This document shows, piece by piece, positions 51,030 to 60,480 of a stretch of 64,000 nt of DNA. The position numbers and the translations under genes are program-made. Numbering within the stretch: position 1 is the first letter of the stretch; the number at the start of each line of letters is the position of its first letter. The stretch covers positions 30,718 to 94,717 of the forward strand of contig JALOON010000014.1 of the NCBI GenBank assembly GCA_025454405.1, read 5' to 3'. The notes beneath the pieces are model-generated. The model searched no databases. It was given only the letters and a program-made list of their open reading frames with translations, and had not been told where the DNA came from. The stretch is from Oscillatoriaceae cyanobacterium Prado104 (GTDB lineage: Bacteria; Cyanobacteriota; Cyanobacteriia; Cyanobacteriales; Microcoleaceae).

Positions 51030-54000
51030 CTAATTTTTTGCCAGTTCAATCGCCCGGTTGTAAGCCTCGATCGCCCCATCAATTTCGCCTTTTTCTTGCA
51101 AAGCATCACCTAATTTTTGGTGAACTTCCCAAATATCCGGCTTCAATTCAATGGTTTTTTCATAACAACCAATCGCCTCATCAATTTGACCGCGACTGTC
51201 TAAAACATCCCCCAAGCTTTGATAGGCTTGAGCAAAATCGGGATTCAATTCGATCGCCCTCCGAAAACAGGCGATCGCTTCTTCCCGCCGCTCCAAATTC
51301 GCCCAAACCTTACCCAAACTGTAATGAGAAGCAGCGAAATTCGGATTGAGTTCGATCGCCTGCTGGTAAGCCGAGATCGCTTCTTCCAACTCACCTCGAA
51401 CGCTTAAAACTTCCCCTAAATTGTGGCAAGCATCCGCATAACTCGGCTGCAACTGAATCGCCCGCCGGTAACAGGAAATTGCCTTCTCCAACTCTCCCAA
51501 TTCCAACATAGTATTGCCGAGAGTAAAGTGTTCTTCAGGCTTTGCCCAATTGATATCGAGAGTGAGAGCATCATACCAATATTTCGCCCCAGCTTTCTGC
51601 TGGCCGGAATGCAACAATACTCTAGCTAAATTCCGGTACGCTGATGCTAAATCCGGTTTAATTTCAATTGCTTTTTGGTAACAGGCAATTGACTTTTGCC
51701 ACTGTTTCTGCTGGGCGTGCAGGCTGCCTAAATTAGAGTGAACTTCCGCAAAATTTGGCTCGATTTCCAAAGCTTGAGCGTACCAACACCGAGCCGCATC
51801 TAACTTGCCCATTGCTTGGGTAGCATTCCCCATAATTTTATAGGCAAGTGCCGCTTTTGGTTGAATTTCGATCGCTCGCTTGCAGGCCGCGATCGACTCT
51901 TCAAGTTTACCGCGAGCAAAATCGAATTCTGCCTGCTTAATAAATTCTTCTGCACTCACAGACTCAGATTCTGCACTGACAGAATCGACAAGTATTAGAG
52001 GTTTGCTAGGGACGATCGCTAGCGATGATAATTCGAGATTTTCTGCCGACTTTGAATGCCCGTTTTTGGTAGGATCTATTGGTGCAGCAGGGGCGATCGT
52101 ATCCTCAATTTCCAGTTTTTGAGTGTTGAGATCGCCCTGGGCTTGTACCGCCGCCGGTACAGAATCGACTGCTTGCGAGCCAGATACCAAACAGTTGCTA
52201 TTAAGTGCTGCTGCTTTTTGCAAACAGACAGCAGCTTCATCTAATTTACCTTGCTTTTTCAGGGATTTTGCTAGATTTTGATAAGCAGCATTAAAGTTGG
52301 GATTTAACTCGATCGCCCGCTGGTAACAAGCAGTTGCCTGCGCAAACTTACTTTGTTTAAACAACTGATTCCCCAGCTTAAAATGCTGTTGGGGCGATAC
52401 CTTTTCCGGTTCCAAGGAAAAGGCTTCATACCAGCAATCATTCGCCTCTTGCAGTTTGCCCTCTTGCGTCCACACCCGAGCCAAATTTCGATAAGCTGCT
52501 GGCAAATTTGGTTGGAGTTCAACCGCTTTTTTGTAGCAAGATATCGCCTGCGGGATCTGTTTGTTTAGCGCGTACAAACTGCCGAGATTTACCTGTGCTT
52601 GCGCGTCGTAAGTTTTAAGTTTCACAGCCTTTTGATAGCATTCGATCGCCCCCGCTAAATTACCCTTATCTTGCAGAATACTGCCCCACAATTTCCAAGC
52701 GACCACCGCTTCTGGTTGAATTTCAACTGCTCGCCTGCACTCATAAATTGCCCGCTCGAACTGTTTTTGAGCGCAATAATTTTCCGCTCGCTGAATGCAA
52801 GTTTCCGCAGTTTCCTGCTGCCTAAAACCCTCTGTAAAGCCGCTGTTTGCTAACGCTTCCAGCCTCTGAAAATCTTCGGTAAAACCGCTGTTTCCTGACA
52901 TTACCTGCGACAAAACATCGATCGAATCGGCAGCAGCGGGTGCAGGATTTGCCGGACGGGCGATCGAATTTAACTGCTGCTGTACGGCAGCTTGCTGCGG
53001 CTGCACGCGAGGTTTTTCAGCAGGAATTGCAGGATTGCTCGATAAAGAATTAGCAGCAGAGTTTCCTTGAAAAACAGGTGTTTGCGATTGTGGAGGCAAC
53101 TCAGGTTTAGCATTCAAACCCACAACTACTGTCTTGAAAAAATCCCCAAAAATATTAGTAGGGCGCTCGATAATTTTGCGATAATTAGCAACTTCTTCCT
53201 GCAATCTTTTTTGAACTTTTAAAGCATTGCCTAAATGCTGGTAAGCTTCGTTGGAATTGGGATTTAGCTCGATCGCGTGGCAGTAACAGCGAATAGCTTG
53301 CGTTACCCGATCCTGCTTCAAAAAGTTATCGCCCAAATTGATATGTTCTTCAGGAGTTGCTTTATCTGGTTCCAATGAATACGCTTTAAACCAGCATTCG
53401 TCGGCATCAGCTAGCTGCCCCATTTGCGATCGCACGCGAGCTAAATTGCGGTAAGTTGATGCTAAGTTAGGTTGTAGGGCGATCGCTTTTTGATAAAATG
53501 CGATCGCCGATTCCCACTGCTGTTGTTGAGCGTAAAGCGTCCCCAAATTTGTATAAGCTTCAGCAAAATCTGGATCGAGATCGATCGCCTTACCGTAGCA
53601 GTTTTTTGCTTCATCAATCTTGCCTTGGGCTTGCCTAGCATTACCCAAGATTTTATAAACCCTCGCATCTGGTTTCACTTGAATAACTCGCTGGCAAGCT
53701 GCTGCCGCCTGCTCGTATTTTCTTTGAGCGTAAAACGCTTGAGCACCTTGAATGTAGACTTCAATATCCTCGGGGTTTAAATCTAAAATACTTTGAGGTT
53801 TGTTGTGATGATTTTCGGGGTTTTGCGGCACTGTTGTTGTTGTTAATTTTTGGTGGCACAGTAAAGCCATCTCCCAGTTTTTTTCTTGGGCGTACAACAC
53901 CGATAGGTTAGTATAAACCTCGGGAAAAATTGGCTGAAGTTCCAGGGCTTTTGTATACCACTGTTTGGCTTGAGATAAATTGCCTTGGGCTTGACATATC

Positions 54001-56864
54001 TTACCAAAAGTGTTGCAAGCTGGTGCAAAATCGGGTTGGTGTTTCAGGGCTTGCTCGCAAGCAGTCACAGCATCACCTAACTTGCCTTGTTCTAGATAAA
54101 ATTCGGCCCGTTTTTGGAAGTAATCGGCAGATTCTTGGTTCATAATCTTATTAGGAGTTTTAGGGTTGTCTGTGGATTTTAAATTTAGTAATTTTTTTGA
54201 GGTAAGAAGATTCATCTTACCCAATATTTTTTTGAACTGAATTAAATTTACCCAAATATCCTCAGTTAAGGGATTTTGATACATTAACTGTCGGATTGGG
54301 TAGCAATCAAAACTATCTCCTGTTATGTAATAATGTTCGAGATTTAGCTGCTGACCGATCGCCCAATAATAATGCCTGATATAATTAGGAGATGCCAGCT
54401 CAATTACTTTGGTTCCGGGAGAACAGAAAATAATATTTGTCAGACCGCTGCCGTGGGGCGCAACAATTACTTTTGCCCGAGCAAACAAAGCGATTTGCTC
54501 TTGAAAAGTCATAGATTCTAATAGCACCGAAACAAAGCCAAATCCGCTGAGAATTTCAATTACTTGCTCTTCATTGATGACTTGTCGGTAGCTGCATTTG
54601 CTGCGGCTGATGTAGATGCGTTCGGGGCAAACAGGACTTGCGCCCGGACTGTCAGAAACCGGGTTTTTCTTGGAGAAATAGTTGCCTTCTCCTGGCAAAT
54701 CCACTAAAAACTCGATTTCTTGAGTTGAAATGCACAATTCCCCATTTATCTCTGAACGATCGTTAGCGAAGGCTTTTTGAAGTTGCTGGGGTTTTCCCGT
54801 TAAAAAAACCCGCCTCAAAAACTCCAGCCCCTGCGGCGACAGCCAACCCAAATATCCCGGAAAAGAGGGAACAATTAATTTTCGGGCTTGAATGTAAGGA
54901 TGGCGATCGCTCTCTATGATTTTATATTCAGGAATACCCAAAGCTTTCAGGGTTTCTCGCTGAAAAGGTTGCTGGTAGCTATTCACTAAAAACCAATCTA
55001 TCTCCTCCAGATTTACCCCCCAACGCTGCAGGATTTCAATTCTGGGTAAAATATCTACCATCCAGTGAAAATAGACATTTCCCGACAATCCTGCCAACAC
55101 GGCTACCGTACCGTCTATTTGTTCTAAAGGCGGCAATTCTTCCGGTTGTAAATTAAGAAATCTGTGTCGCGTAGAATGTAGATTCTCGCATCCCGGCAAC
55201 TCACCCGGATATTCGCGAGAAAGTTCGGGTATTAGCCGATCGTTTTCATCGATAATTGCGATCGCATTGCAAATCATCCAAGAATTTTTTTGCGGTACGA
55301 TCCAAGCCCGCCCGTTTGGCAGTACAGTGACGGAGGTTTCCGGCGGCGCGACGGCAGTTTCTTTGCCGCGACAAGCATGCATGCCATCACCTAAATGTAC
55401 GGGTTCAAACTGTTGGAAAATCCGCCTGAGACACCGCTGGCAATCTAAACCGCCGCAATCCGCCACGCGATCCGCCGCGCGATCCGTCGTCGCCCGATCC
55501 GGCAGGGGTTTAAACCCCTGCCTCATAGCGAAAGTCCTCCTCAGAGGACTGATAAGTTCTTCAGTAGTTTGAAGCAGATTTTCGCGATCGAAGGGAGAAT
55601 TAATTATCTGGCGAACTTTAGAGTTAAAAATATCTATCGGTTCTGCAGTCCTCTTTAGAGGACTTTCGCTATGAGACAGGGAATTAATTCCCTGTCGGAC
55701 TTGTGGGTTACACTTCAATTCCTGGCGGACTTGGCGGACTTGTGGATTACGTTGCAATCCCTGTCGGACTTCTGGGTGATGCAGCAATTTCTGTTGTTTC
55801 AATACATCCTGCAACGCAGCAGAAATATCTGCTCGATCGCCCGCAATTTCCCGCACCAAATGGTAAATTACAATCGCTGCTGCAAATCGTTGCTGCCGCC
55901 GCAAGCAATCAGCGAGACGCAAGTAAATATCGGGATTTTTTGGTTGAATTTGTAAAGCTTTTTTGTAATAAATCTCTGCCTGTTCGTACCCGCCGTACTC
56001 AGCGAGAACATTTCCCAAGTGCCAATAAATTTCTGCGAAATTTACAAATAACGATCGAGGGTAAACCGGATTGCTGCTTGAGAGTTCAGTAACTCGATCG
56101 AGCGCGATTTTTAAATCTTCCGATCGAGTGTTTTCGCCCAAAAAATCAGTTGCTGCGATCGCCTTGGGTAAGTTTTGTTGCAGTTGCCTGAGAAATTTGA
56201 CGCAAGCTATTTGAACTCGATCGAGTTCGTTAATTTCCGCTGCCCAATTCAACCGCATCTCTACCAAGCGGCAAAAACCTTCAACAAACTCATTTTGCTG
56301 GACAATAGCTTTTTGGAAACACAGCATTGCCTCAGCTAATTTGCCTCGGGCAATCAAGGAAACAGCGAGATCCGTGTAAGCCCAACCGCGATCTGGCTGT
56401 TTGCTAATCACCCAGGCAAAACATTCGCTGGCAAAAGTATGCAATCCCAATTGTTGGAATGCTTTGCCCAAATTGTAGCGGACAATAACTAATTGTGAAT
56501 CTAACTCGATCGCGCGGCGGTAAAGGGCGATCGCTTGTTCTGGCTTCTGCAACTCCAACAGCACAATACCTAAATTATTGTACAGCGGAGCATTATCGGG
56601 CGCTACGGCTATTCCCGCTTCAAAAACCGCAATTGCTTCATCAAATTTGCCCTCCTGCACCAGCAGGCAGCCCCAATTGCTGCAGGCATTCGCCGCGTAG
56701 GGCAAAACTGCTCGATCGGGTTTTTTTTTCCAACACGATATCGCTTGCCGGTAACTGTCAATTGCTGCTGCTATCTTGCCTTGCTGCTGCAAAACAGTAC
56801 CTGTTTTGTATAGAGTTTGAATATCTACATTTGCATTTTGTTCGATCGCTGCGATGCTCACCAT
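51030..56864 (-). CDS. Giant TPR protein with DUF563 (GT61) domain (1944 residues)
   Basis: Residues 1-350: TPR motifs. 370-456: a linker derived from dispersed repeats (NPQVRQGINS, FAMRQGFKPLPDR). Around 460: CGGLDCQRC, a small Cys pair. 480-880: DUF563/glycosyltransferase 61 (LAGLSGNVYFHWMVDILPRI, YISRSKCSYRQVINEEQVIE, VIVAPHGSGLTNIIFC). 900-1944: about twenty TPR motifs in three blocks separated by polar linkers. GT61 enzymes transfer xylose or GlcNAc; here the acceptor is unknown. The long TPR array should bind a protein substrate or form a scaffold. Start ATG has no special site. The nearest relatives are multi-TPR cyanobacterial proteins with variable repeat number. Confidence 0.85.
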   Translation of the reverse strand: MVSIAAIEQNANVDIQTLYKTGTVLQQQGKIAAAIDSYRQAISCWKKKPDRAVLPYAANACSNWGCLLVQEGKFDEAIAVFEAGIAVAPDNAPLYNNLGIVLLELQKPEQAIALYRRAIELDSQLVIVRYNLGKAFQQLGLHTFASECFAWVISKQPDRGWAYTDLAVSLIARGKLAEAMLCFQKAIVQQNEFVEGFCRLVEMRLNWAAEINELDRVQIACVKFLRQLQQNLPKAIAATDFLGENTRSEDLKIALDRVTELSSSNPVYPRSLFVNFAEIYWHLGNVLAEYGGYEQAEIYYKKALQIQPKNPDIYLRLADCLRRQQRFAAAIVIYHLVREIAGDRADISAALQDVLKQQKLLHHPEVRQGLQRNPQVRQVRQELKCNPQVRQGINSLSHSESPLKRTAEPIDIFNSKVRQIINSPFDRENLLQTTEELISPLRRTFAMRQGFKPLPDRATTDRAADRVADCGGLDCQRCLRRIFQQFEPVHLGDGMHACRGKETAVAPPETSVTVLPNGRAWIVPQKNSWMICNAIAIIDENDRLIPELSREYPGELPGCENLHSTRHRFLNLQPEELPPLEQIDGTVAVLAGLSGNVYFHWMVDILPRIEILQRWGVNLEEIDWFLVNSYQQPFQRETLKALGIPEYKIIESDRHPYIQARKLIVPSFPGYLGWLSPQGLEFLRRVFLTGKPQQLQKAFANDRSEINGELCISTQEIEFLVDLPGEGNYFSKKNPVSDSPGASPVCPERIYISRSKCSYRQVINEEQVIEILSGFGFVSVLLESMTFQEQIALFARAKVIVAPHGSGLTNIIFCSPGTKVIELASPNYIRHYYWAIGQQLNLEHYYITGDSFDCYPIRQLMYQNPLTEDIWVNLIQFKKILGKMNLLTSKKLLNLKSTDNPKTPNKIMNQESADYFQKRAEFYLEQGKLGDAVTACEQALKHQPDFAPACNTFGKICQAQGNLSQAKQWYTKALELQPIFPEVYTNLSVLYAQEKNWEMALLCHQKLTTTTVPQNPENHHNKPQSILDLNPEDIEVYIQGAQAFYAQRKYEQAAAACQRVIQVKPDARVYKILGNARQAQGKIDEAKNCYGKAIDLDPDFAEAYTNLGTLYAQQQQWESAIAFYQKAIALQPNLASTYRNLARVRSQMGQLADADECWFKAYSLEPDKATPEEHINLGDNFLKQDRVTQAIRCYCHAIELNPNSNEAYQHLGNALKVQKRLQEEVANYRKIIERPTNIFGDFFKTVVVGLNAKPELPPQSQTPVFQGNSAANSLSSNPAIPAEKPRVQPQQAAVQQQLNSIARPANPAPAAADSIDVLSQVMSGNSGFTEDFQRLEALANSGFTEGFRQQETAETCIQRAENYCAQKQFERAIYECRRAVEIQPEAVVAWKLWGSILQDKGNLAGAIECYQKAVKLKTYDAQAQVNLGSLYALNKQIPQAISCYKKAVELQPNLPAAYRNLARVWTQEGKLQEANDCWYEAFSLEPEKVSPQQHFKLGNQLFKQSKFAQATACYQRAIELNPNFNAAYQNLAKSLKKQGKLDEAAVCLQKAAALNSNCLVSGSQAVDSVPAAVQAQGDLNTQKLEIEDTIAPAAPIDPTKNGHSKSAENLELSSLAIVPSKPLILVDSVSAESESVSAEEFIKQAEFDFARGKLEESIAACKRAIEIQPKAALAYKIMGNATQAMGKLDAARCWYAQALEIEPNFAEVHSNLGSLHAQQKQWQKSIACYQKAIEIKPDLASAYRNLARVLLHSGQQKAGAKYWYDALTLDINWAKPEEHFTLGNTMLELGELEKAISCYRRAIQLQPSYADACHNLGEVLSVRGELEEAISAYQQAIELNPNFAASHYSLGKVWANLERREEAIACFRRAIELNPDFAQAYQSLGDVLDSRGQIDEAIGCYEKTIELKPDIWEVHQKLGDALQEKGEIDGAIEAYNRAIELAKN

Positions 56865-57776
56865 AGTTAAATCCCCGATCGATAACAGTTTTTACGATTT
56901 ATTTGGCATGATTAATTTTGCTTGTTAATTTTTCTTACGGTCGGGTAGATCGCCTGTCAGCAAGTTTTCAATTTTGCGCGATCGATATACTGTTACGGCT
57001 TGCGCCACTAACCCGGTTTCTGGGAAACACTGTCGGTATTTTCAAGAGATATTAACGCAGCAACCGGGTCGCAAGGGCCTCCCTGCGTAAGTGCTAACTA
57101 TCTATCTTGTTGCGCCGACCGATCGTTGTTGTAACAAGTTTGTCTTGAAACAGAGGGGGAGAGGGGAAGTTCTGAGTTTTAAGTTTTGAGTGCGTGAATT
57201 TTGAACTGTCTTTAACTCACAACTCAAAACTCCTTACCAACTGTCAACTCTCAACTGTCAATTGTTTGCGACAGCGTTCTCCCAGTTGTTAATGGTCTTT
57301 ACGATGCCAAATATTTTTCTTAAAAACTGTAAAAAATGTTTGGTTTGTGAATAGTGCAGCCCCTGACACTCACAACCATTGATTCGACCTTTCAATGCCT
57401 TTATATTCAATTTAACTTACGACTAGATGCTCTGTCAATATCTTGAATTAAAATAACAAAATTGTTAGAGATCCGCTTCATTATCCGACACAAAAACTAA
57501 CTATCACCCCAAACAGGTAATAATTAAATCGATTTAAGTCCTTCGAGAAATGGTGGGGAGACTGAGAGATTCTGCCGTAAATAGTTATCTGGATCTGGAC
57601 TCGACAGAGTGACTTTGGGTAAATTTGGAGAGCAACATAACTCACGCAAAAAGTAGCCGAACACGCCACCTGCTGCGGTAAGATGCGCGCTGTGAACTCT
57701 ACCTATATAATACTTGCGTAAATCGCTGGCAATTTATTTGTAGATGCCGGCCCTAAATCCTAAATCTGCTAGAAGT
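56865..57776. other. Repeat-rich region between glycan cluster and RTX gene
   Basis: It holds the AACCCGGTTTCTGGG palindrome (57008-57025), a purine tract GGGGGAGAGGGGAAG (57156), GAGTTTTAAGTTTTGAGTG with inverse AACTCACAACTCAAAACTCC, and CTCAACTGTCAATTG (57240-57265), the same order as at 17660-17820. AT-rich remainder, no ORF with support. Confidence 0.6.
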
Positions 57777-58850
57777 TTAGATGATTTCAAAGTTGTTTGA
57801 CCCCATATTCAAATTAGAACCAACTTGAGCGACGATCGAAACCTGACCGTTTTGATTGCGATAGTACAGCAAACCGTCAATCGGGTTGTAGATGAGATTT
57901 GCCGCGCCCGCAGCCCCAGGATTGTTGGGATTGAAATTGCTAACCGTAGCAAATTGATTTGCAGTATTGCCCGGTATTAAAGCATTAAACACAGCTCGAT
58001 CGAGCTGTATTTTATCTTCTGTTGGGTTAAAATCTGTCAGCGTATCCATATTATCAGCACCGACAAACTCGAAGCGGAATATATCAGACCCCGCGCCACC
58101 GGTGAGAGTATCATTTCCTCTGTTGCCGGAAAGAATATCGTTGCCTTCACCGCCTTCTAGAATGTCGTTACCTTTACCGCCGAACAAAATATCGTTGCCT
58201 TCGCCGCCCCTGACAGTATCATTTCCTAAATTGCCGCTGACCAAATCATCTCCAGAGCCTCCTTCAACCACATCCTCGCCTTTACCGCCAAACGCCACAT
58301 CATTTCCTTCACCCCCAAAGACGACATCATTGCCCTCTCCGCCTTGAAGGTTGTCGTTGCCAAGGTCGCCGTTCACGGTGTCGTTGCCAAGGTCACCAAA
58401 CATGAAGTCATCGCCAGCACCACCGCCAACTAAATCATCTCCTTTACCTCCAAACACAGTATCTATGCCTGCACCGCCATTGACGGTATCCGATCCTTGG
58501 TTGCCAAAAAGAACTTCGTTGCCAGTGCCACCTTCGACTAGATCGTTACCTTTACCGGCGTAGGCAATATTATTTCCCTCTCCGCCTTGAACCGTATCGT
58601 TACCTTCGCCGCCGAACAAAACATCATTGCCTTCTCCGCCTCTCACGATGTCATCGCCTTCTAGGGCTAATATGATGTCATCGCCAGCAGCACCGCTAAC
58701 TTCGTCGTTAGCAGAGCCTAGAAAGATTTCATCCGAACCGGTGCTGCCGTTAATTCTGTTTGGTGAATTAGGAAAGCCTTGAATAATTAAACCGCCAACA
58801 GCATTCGGTATGGCACTTAGGGGTTGAGTGGGATTTGTTACTTGGGACAT
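57777..58850 (-). CDS. RTX calcium-binding repeat protein
   Basis: A 357-residue acidic protein. Residues about 35-265 hold roughly twenty-five nonapeptide repeats of the GGxGxDxUx type (VRGGEGNDVLFGGEGNDTVQ), which bind Ca2+ and fold into parallel beta rolls. The C-terminal 90 residues (FNPTEDKIQLDRAVFNALIP, DGLLYYRNQNGQVSIV) match the non-repeat end of cyanobacterial calcium-binding proteins and probably carry the type I secretion signal. It has no catalytic domain. Secreted or cell-surface. At DNA level the repeats are tandem 27-base units, so length variation is likely. The plus-strand frames rich in Ser-Pro here are only shadows. Confidence 0.9.
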   Translation of the reverse strand: MSQVTNPTQPLSAIPNAVGGLIIQGFPNSPNRINGSTGSDEIFLGSANDEVSGAAGDDIILALEGDDIVRGGEGNDVLFGGEGNDTVQGGEGNNIAYAGKGNDLVEGGTGNEVLFGNQGSDTVNGGAGIDTVFGGKGDDLVGGGAGDDFMFGDLGNDTVNGDLGNDNLQGGEGNDVVFGGEGNDVAFGGKGEDVVEGGSGDDLVSGNLGNDTVRGGEGNDILFGGKGNDILEGGEGNDILSGNRGNDTLTGGAGSDIFRFEFVGADNMDTLTDFNPTEDKIQLDRAVFNALIPGNTANQFATVSNFNPNNPGAAGAANLIYNPIDGLLYYRNQNGQVSIVAQVGSNLNMGSNNFEII

Positions 58851-58914
58851 AGCCAGTCATCTCGCATAAGGGGATTATCTGTCGGAAGTACGTATGTACG
58901 TATGTATGTACGTA

Positions 58915-59016
58915 TAAGCTGCCTTGCATCTAAATTTGGCAGCCAATCTGGCGGAAATTATTGTAAAATGCGCATCCTGACAGTCTGTATCTGAGATTTA
59001 GATGCAAGGCAGCTTA
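58915..59016. repeat. Short element with perfect 21-bp terminal inverted repeats
   Basis: AAGCTGCCTTGCATCTAAAT at 58916-58935 and its exact inverse ATTTAGATGCAAGGCAGCTT at 58996-59015 (one more base pair at each outer end) enclose about 60 bases without an ORF. Just before it is a TACGTATGTACGTATG simple repeat (58888-58914). The form is that of a MITE or of a very strong hairpin. Confidence 0.7.
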
Positions 59017-59483
59017 CCTCTGCTGAGATTTACTAGCAATAGTGCTGGCATCCGGAATTATATGGTCTAATTTTTATTATTCGATCGCGCGTGCGGCCTA
59101 TCTATAAAGCACTCGCTGCGACCCTTATCGATCCCTGAAAAAATGTAAATAATCCCCTGAAATAAATATAGTGGGAACTATGGAATTCATAGCTCCCAGC
59201 TTACTGAAGTTTAGATTTTGTTTGTATTTGAGATTTTTTTGAAATTTACGGAAACAATTTGACTATTTCAGCGTCATGAGTTGTAGGATGTAAAATTTGC
59301 AATTCGCCATTCGCAGAGATTTTCCGCGATCGAGGGTGACAGTAACTTAGTCTCTAGCTTAGCCTGTCATCTGATTTTTGATTGCGGATTTTAGATTTGC
59401 GATTTATGGGAAATTAGAGATTTAAGATTTGAAAAATATTGAGGCAAACGGGAATAATTTGAGAACTCACTGAGAAACTGGGA
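59017..59483. other. AT-rich intergenic region
   Basis: The end of the region upstream of the RTX gene. It contains GATTTTAGATTTGCGATTTA-type repeats (59378-59430) as seen at 580-625. No promoter, RNA gene or ORF can be defended. Confidence 0.5.
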
Positions 59484-60272
59484 TTATGGTGATTTTCTAT
59501 AAACCAGAGTTGCAGTAGCTTGGTCTGTCGGAACTAGCAAAACTTCGCTAATATTAACGTGGGGCGATCGCGTGGCGCAAAAATAAACAACATCAGCTAC
59601 ATCTTCAGCAGTTAGTGGCGTCAATCCTTGATAAACATTTTTAGCTTTTTCAGCATCGCCGTGAAACCGGACATTGCTAAATTCCGTCTCCACCAAACCC
59701 GGTTCTATTTCCGTAACTCGCACTGGCGTTCCTAACAAATCTTGTTTCAACCCTTCAGAAATCGCTCTCACTGCTGCTTTGGAAGCACAGTAAACATTGC
59801 CTTTAGGATAAGCAGCGCGGCCCGCGATCGAACCGATATTAATGATATGTCCGCAGCCTCGATCGACCATTCCCGGCACGATGTAGCGAGTCACGTACAG
59901 CAAGCCTTTAACATTGGTATCGATCATTTCTTCCCAATCTGAAAAACTACCTTCGTGCAGTTTGTCCAAACCACGGCTCAAACCGGCATTATTAATCAAA
60001 ATATCGATCGCTTTCCAGTTGTCGGGAAGCAAGTTGACAGCAGCTTCAACTTGAGAGCGATCGCGCACATCTAATTCTATTAAATAAATGTCATTTGCTG
60101 AGGCGATCGCCCCCGTTTCTGCAAGTTTCTTTGCCAGTCGATCGAGCCTTTCCAAGCGGCGGGCAGCTAAAATTAATTTGGCACCGCCGCGAGCAAATAT
60201 TTTAGCGCAAGCCTCTCCGATACCGCTGCTCGCACCTGTAATTAAAACAATTCGATCTTGAATAGAAATCAT
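59484..60272 (-). CDS. Short-chain dehydrogenase/reductase (YdfG-like)
   Basis: A 262-residue classical SDR. TGASSGIG (residues 13-20) binds NADP, LDVRDRS and NNAG (about 93-96) are the standard structural motifs, and the catalytic Ser-Tyr-Lys triad is in NIGSIAGR and YCASK (Tyr161, Lys165 approximately). It resembles NADP-dependent 3-hydroxy acid / serine dehydrogenases of the YdfG group (GASSGIGEACAKIFARGGAK, LVETEFSNVRFHGD). The substrate is a small hydroxyacid or amino acid (family-based inference). It is alone on the minus strand; the GAGAGGG tract lies directly upstream. Confidence 0.88.
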   Translation of the reverse strand: MISIQDRIVLITGASSGIGEACAKIFARGGAKLILAARRLERLDRLAKKLAETGAIASANDIYLIELDVRDRSQVEAAVNLLPDNWKAIDILINNAGLSRGLDKLHEGSFSDWEEMIDTNVKGLLYVTRYIVPGMVDRGCGHIINIGSIAGRAAYPKGNVYCASKAAVRAISEGLKQDLLGTPVRVTEIEPGLVETEFSNVRFHGDAEKAKNVYQGLTPLTAEDVADVVYFCATRSPHVNISEVLLVPTDQATATLVYRKSP

Positions 60273-60274
60273 AA

Positions 60275-60480
60275 AGGGGAGAGGGGGAGAGAGGGAGAGG
60301 GGGAGAGAGGGAGAGGGGGGGGAGGGGGAGAGAGGGAGAGGGGGAGAGGGAGAGGGGGAGAGGGAGAGGGGGAGAGGGAGAGAGAATTGATTAATGACTA
60401 ATAACTAACGTTCGACTATCAACTGTCAACTGTCAACTGTCAACTGTCAACTCTTCCTTCTTCCTTCTTCCTTCGAGATT
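60275..60480. repeat. Polypurine GAGAGGGGGAGAGAGGGAG tract and other repeats
   Basis: About 110 bases (60276-60386) of almost pure purine on the plus strand with mirror symmetry, which can form a triplex (H-DNA) at neutral or acid pH. Behind it CAACTGTCAACTGTCAACTG (60420-60450) and CTTCTTCCTTCTTCC (60453-60475). Confidence 0.8.

Noticed and set aside
57967..58563. Plus-strand Ser/Pro-rich ORFs in the RTX gene
   Set aside because: They are the complementary reading of the GGxGxDxUx repeats, with no independent signal.
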